Source of the DNA: Cristatella mucedo
Taxonomy: Eukaryota > Bryozoa > Phylactolaemata > Cristatellidae
Reading direction: 5' to 3'
NCBI GenBank assembly: GCA_009760855.2
Contig: WPIO01000024.1
Location: 5,020,001 to 5,084,000 of the forward strand
Length of the DNA stretch: 64,000 nt
Shown here piece after piece: positions 62,661 through 64,000 of this stretch. Both the position numbers and the translations under genes were made by a program. The notes beneath the pieces were generated by a model. The model saw only the letters and a list, made by a program, of their open reading frames with translations. It was not told where the DNA came from and did no database searches. Positions within the stretch are counted from its first letter, which is position 1, and the number at the start of each line of letters is the position of its first letter.

Positions 62661-64000
62661 ACTTGCTTACTTCCCCAAGAATCGGGATGCCACTCACGTG
62701 TTCGGCTGTTGGCTCCAAGCCACCAAGTTTTCACGTGATTCTCCTGGCACGACAGAAGCGGTGCTGAGACTGCTTTGCTGACAGTGAATGAAGCTGCGCT
62801 CAAAGAGCGTGGTGCCTCTGACTTTTATTCGTGAACAGTTAACGGACGAGCGATTGAAGCATTTTGCCCTCTGTCTTGAGGGTCATCTCAGCACTAGCCT
62901 GAACACTTTTTGCCTTCACCATTTACCAACTTACCTACGTGTGTGCCTCTTTTTGCCACCTCCACCTGGTGCACGCATTGAGTCGTAACCTAAAGCCTCC
63001 TTTAGGAAGTTTTCAACGGTGCTCTTAGATGACCTGGGTACAGTAATTAAGCCAGTAAAAAGAGTTTATTGCATATAGACCCTGTGGCAACCCTTCCCCC
63101 TATTGTCTTTATGGTGGACTGTAGCTCAGCCATAGCCCAGGTTTTTATTGCTTCAGTAAATAATGTAAAAAGTAAAGTCGGCTGTTTTAAAAGCCTTTTC
63201 TATATAACAGCAAAACAGTTGTAATGACTAACATCCCCACTTGGAGCAGACCAGTGTTCAAAGGAATGATTCAACAGCCATTCTCGATTTGGCCATCATT
63301 TGACCATTTCATAGATGGCCCGAATTTGATGCTGGGTCTAACTTATTGCCGCGCAGTCTCCGTTCTTCCTCATTTTTGTTTAAGTCTCAAGAATAGTGTT
63401 TGCTGAACAGATCGTGAAGCCCGTTGACAAGAATGATTTATCAGGAGTTTTTCAGGTGGGGTTCCAGCAAAACGGTGCCACTTAAATCTCTCTCATCTGG
63501 GGGCTAGCGTCACTGGTCTGGTCTTGCTTGACATGTTGGCAGCTTTCTACACTCTTGAATACATGATCCTGCTTGAAGGATTACTGCAATGCACCCCAGT
63601 CTACTCTTATTAAGCCGCAATGTACCACAGTCCACTCTAATTAAGCGAACGTTGACCGGCAATTGACTGTGCGAAGCTTGACTTTTGAGAGAATATTGTA
63701 GGGCACCGTCGTTATAATGTGTGCCCACCAAATTTAATGCCGTTGTTCTCACACACTCTCATGCAAATGGGCTGCAATGACACTGGCCATTACCGAAATC
63801 CACTGGAATTTATCGAAAATCTACGAGAAATCTGCTGTGCAAAGCTCCAACTTGGTTGGCATATTACACTGCGCTATCGTTCAAATGTACCAAACAAATT
63901 TGAGCCATCTCGTGATCGTGATTCTCATGCAATCCACTCATCCGGCCTGTCAGCAATTGCATTGCTGCCACACTGCCACTTCTGTCGGAGCTTCACTGGA
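62661..64000. other. Right edge, no gene recognised
   Basis: No exon, RNA gene or known element seen. Contains a tandem duplication of 31 bp at 63586-63647. Confidence 0.5.
63586..63647. repeat. Tandem pair of 31-bp units
   Basis: Copies at 63586 and 63617 share GCAATG.ACC.CAGTC and CACTCT.ATTAAGC words, with about six differences. Confidence 0.75.

Overview
This is a eukaryotic, animal genomic window. Coding sequence lies in small GT-AG exons spread over tens of kilobases, and long dinucleotide arrays, LINE fragments and tRNA-derived SINEs fill the rest. A decayed 18S rRNA 5' end (47038-47175) and the L2-type LINEs point to an invertebrate bilaterian. The phrase AAGTACATACCT in the rRNA fragment is reminiscent of flatworm-type 18S, but that is a weak guess.

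By joining exons with matched intron phases I recover three recognisable genes and one probable fourth. (1) CFAP61, a ciliary/flagellar protein, runs on the minus strand. Its start codon is at 11200 and its first seven coding exons (about 481 residues) reach 1030; the rest lies beyond the left edge. (2) A Rab-family small GTPase lies on the plus strand in seven exons from 17926 to 35830. It is complete (239 aa), includes a 30-nt microexon, and ends in Cys-Ser-Cys. (3) TRNT1, the CCA-adding tRNA nucleotidyltransferase, lies on the minus strand in seven exons from 50476 to 39368. It is complete (500 aa). (4) A small coiled-coil gene on the plus strand (56979 to 62223) is only partly resolved; one exon weakly resembles the kinetochore protein NSL1. 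CFAP61 and Rab are divergent, Rab and TRNT1 convergent, and TRNT1 and the fourth gene divergent. The genes share no evident pathway.

The introns and intergenic DNA are dominated by two non-LTR families that I call L2-A and L2-B. L2-A ends in a conserved hairpin followed by (ATT)n; L2-B ends in ATTAC-type repeats. There are at least 25 fragments on both strands, none intact. The longest, 32262-34660 on the minus strand, has lost the whole RT palm. Also present are a tRNA-derived SINE family with a hairpin beside the B box, a 300-bp hAT-like MITE with TIRs and an 8-bp target duplication (55760-56059), Ty3/gypsy-type remnants (53974-55397 and possibly 51617-52060), a 206-bp insertion inside an L2-B copy, a 7 x 24-bp minisatellite, a run of about 40 CTG triplets, and a perfect 32-bp palindrome. 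I found no clearly undescribed system. The strongest points for follow-up are the exon models, the nested insertions with empty-site paralogues in the same window, and the unresolved fourth gene.
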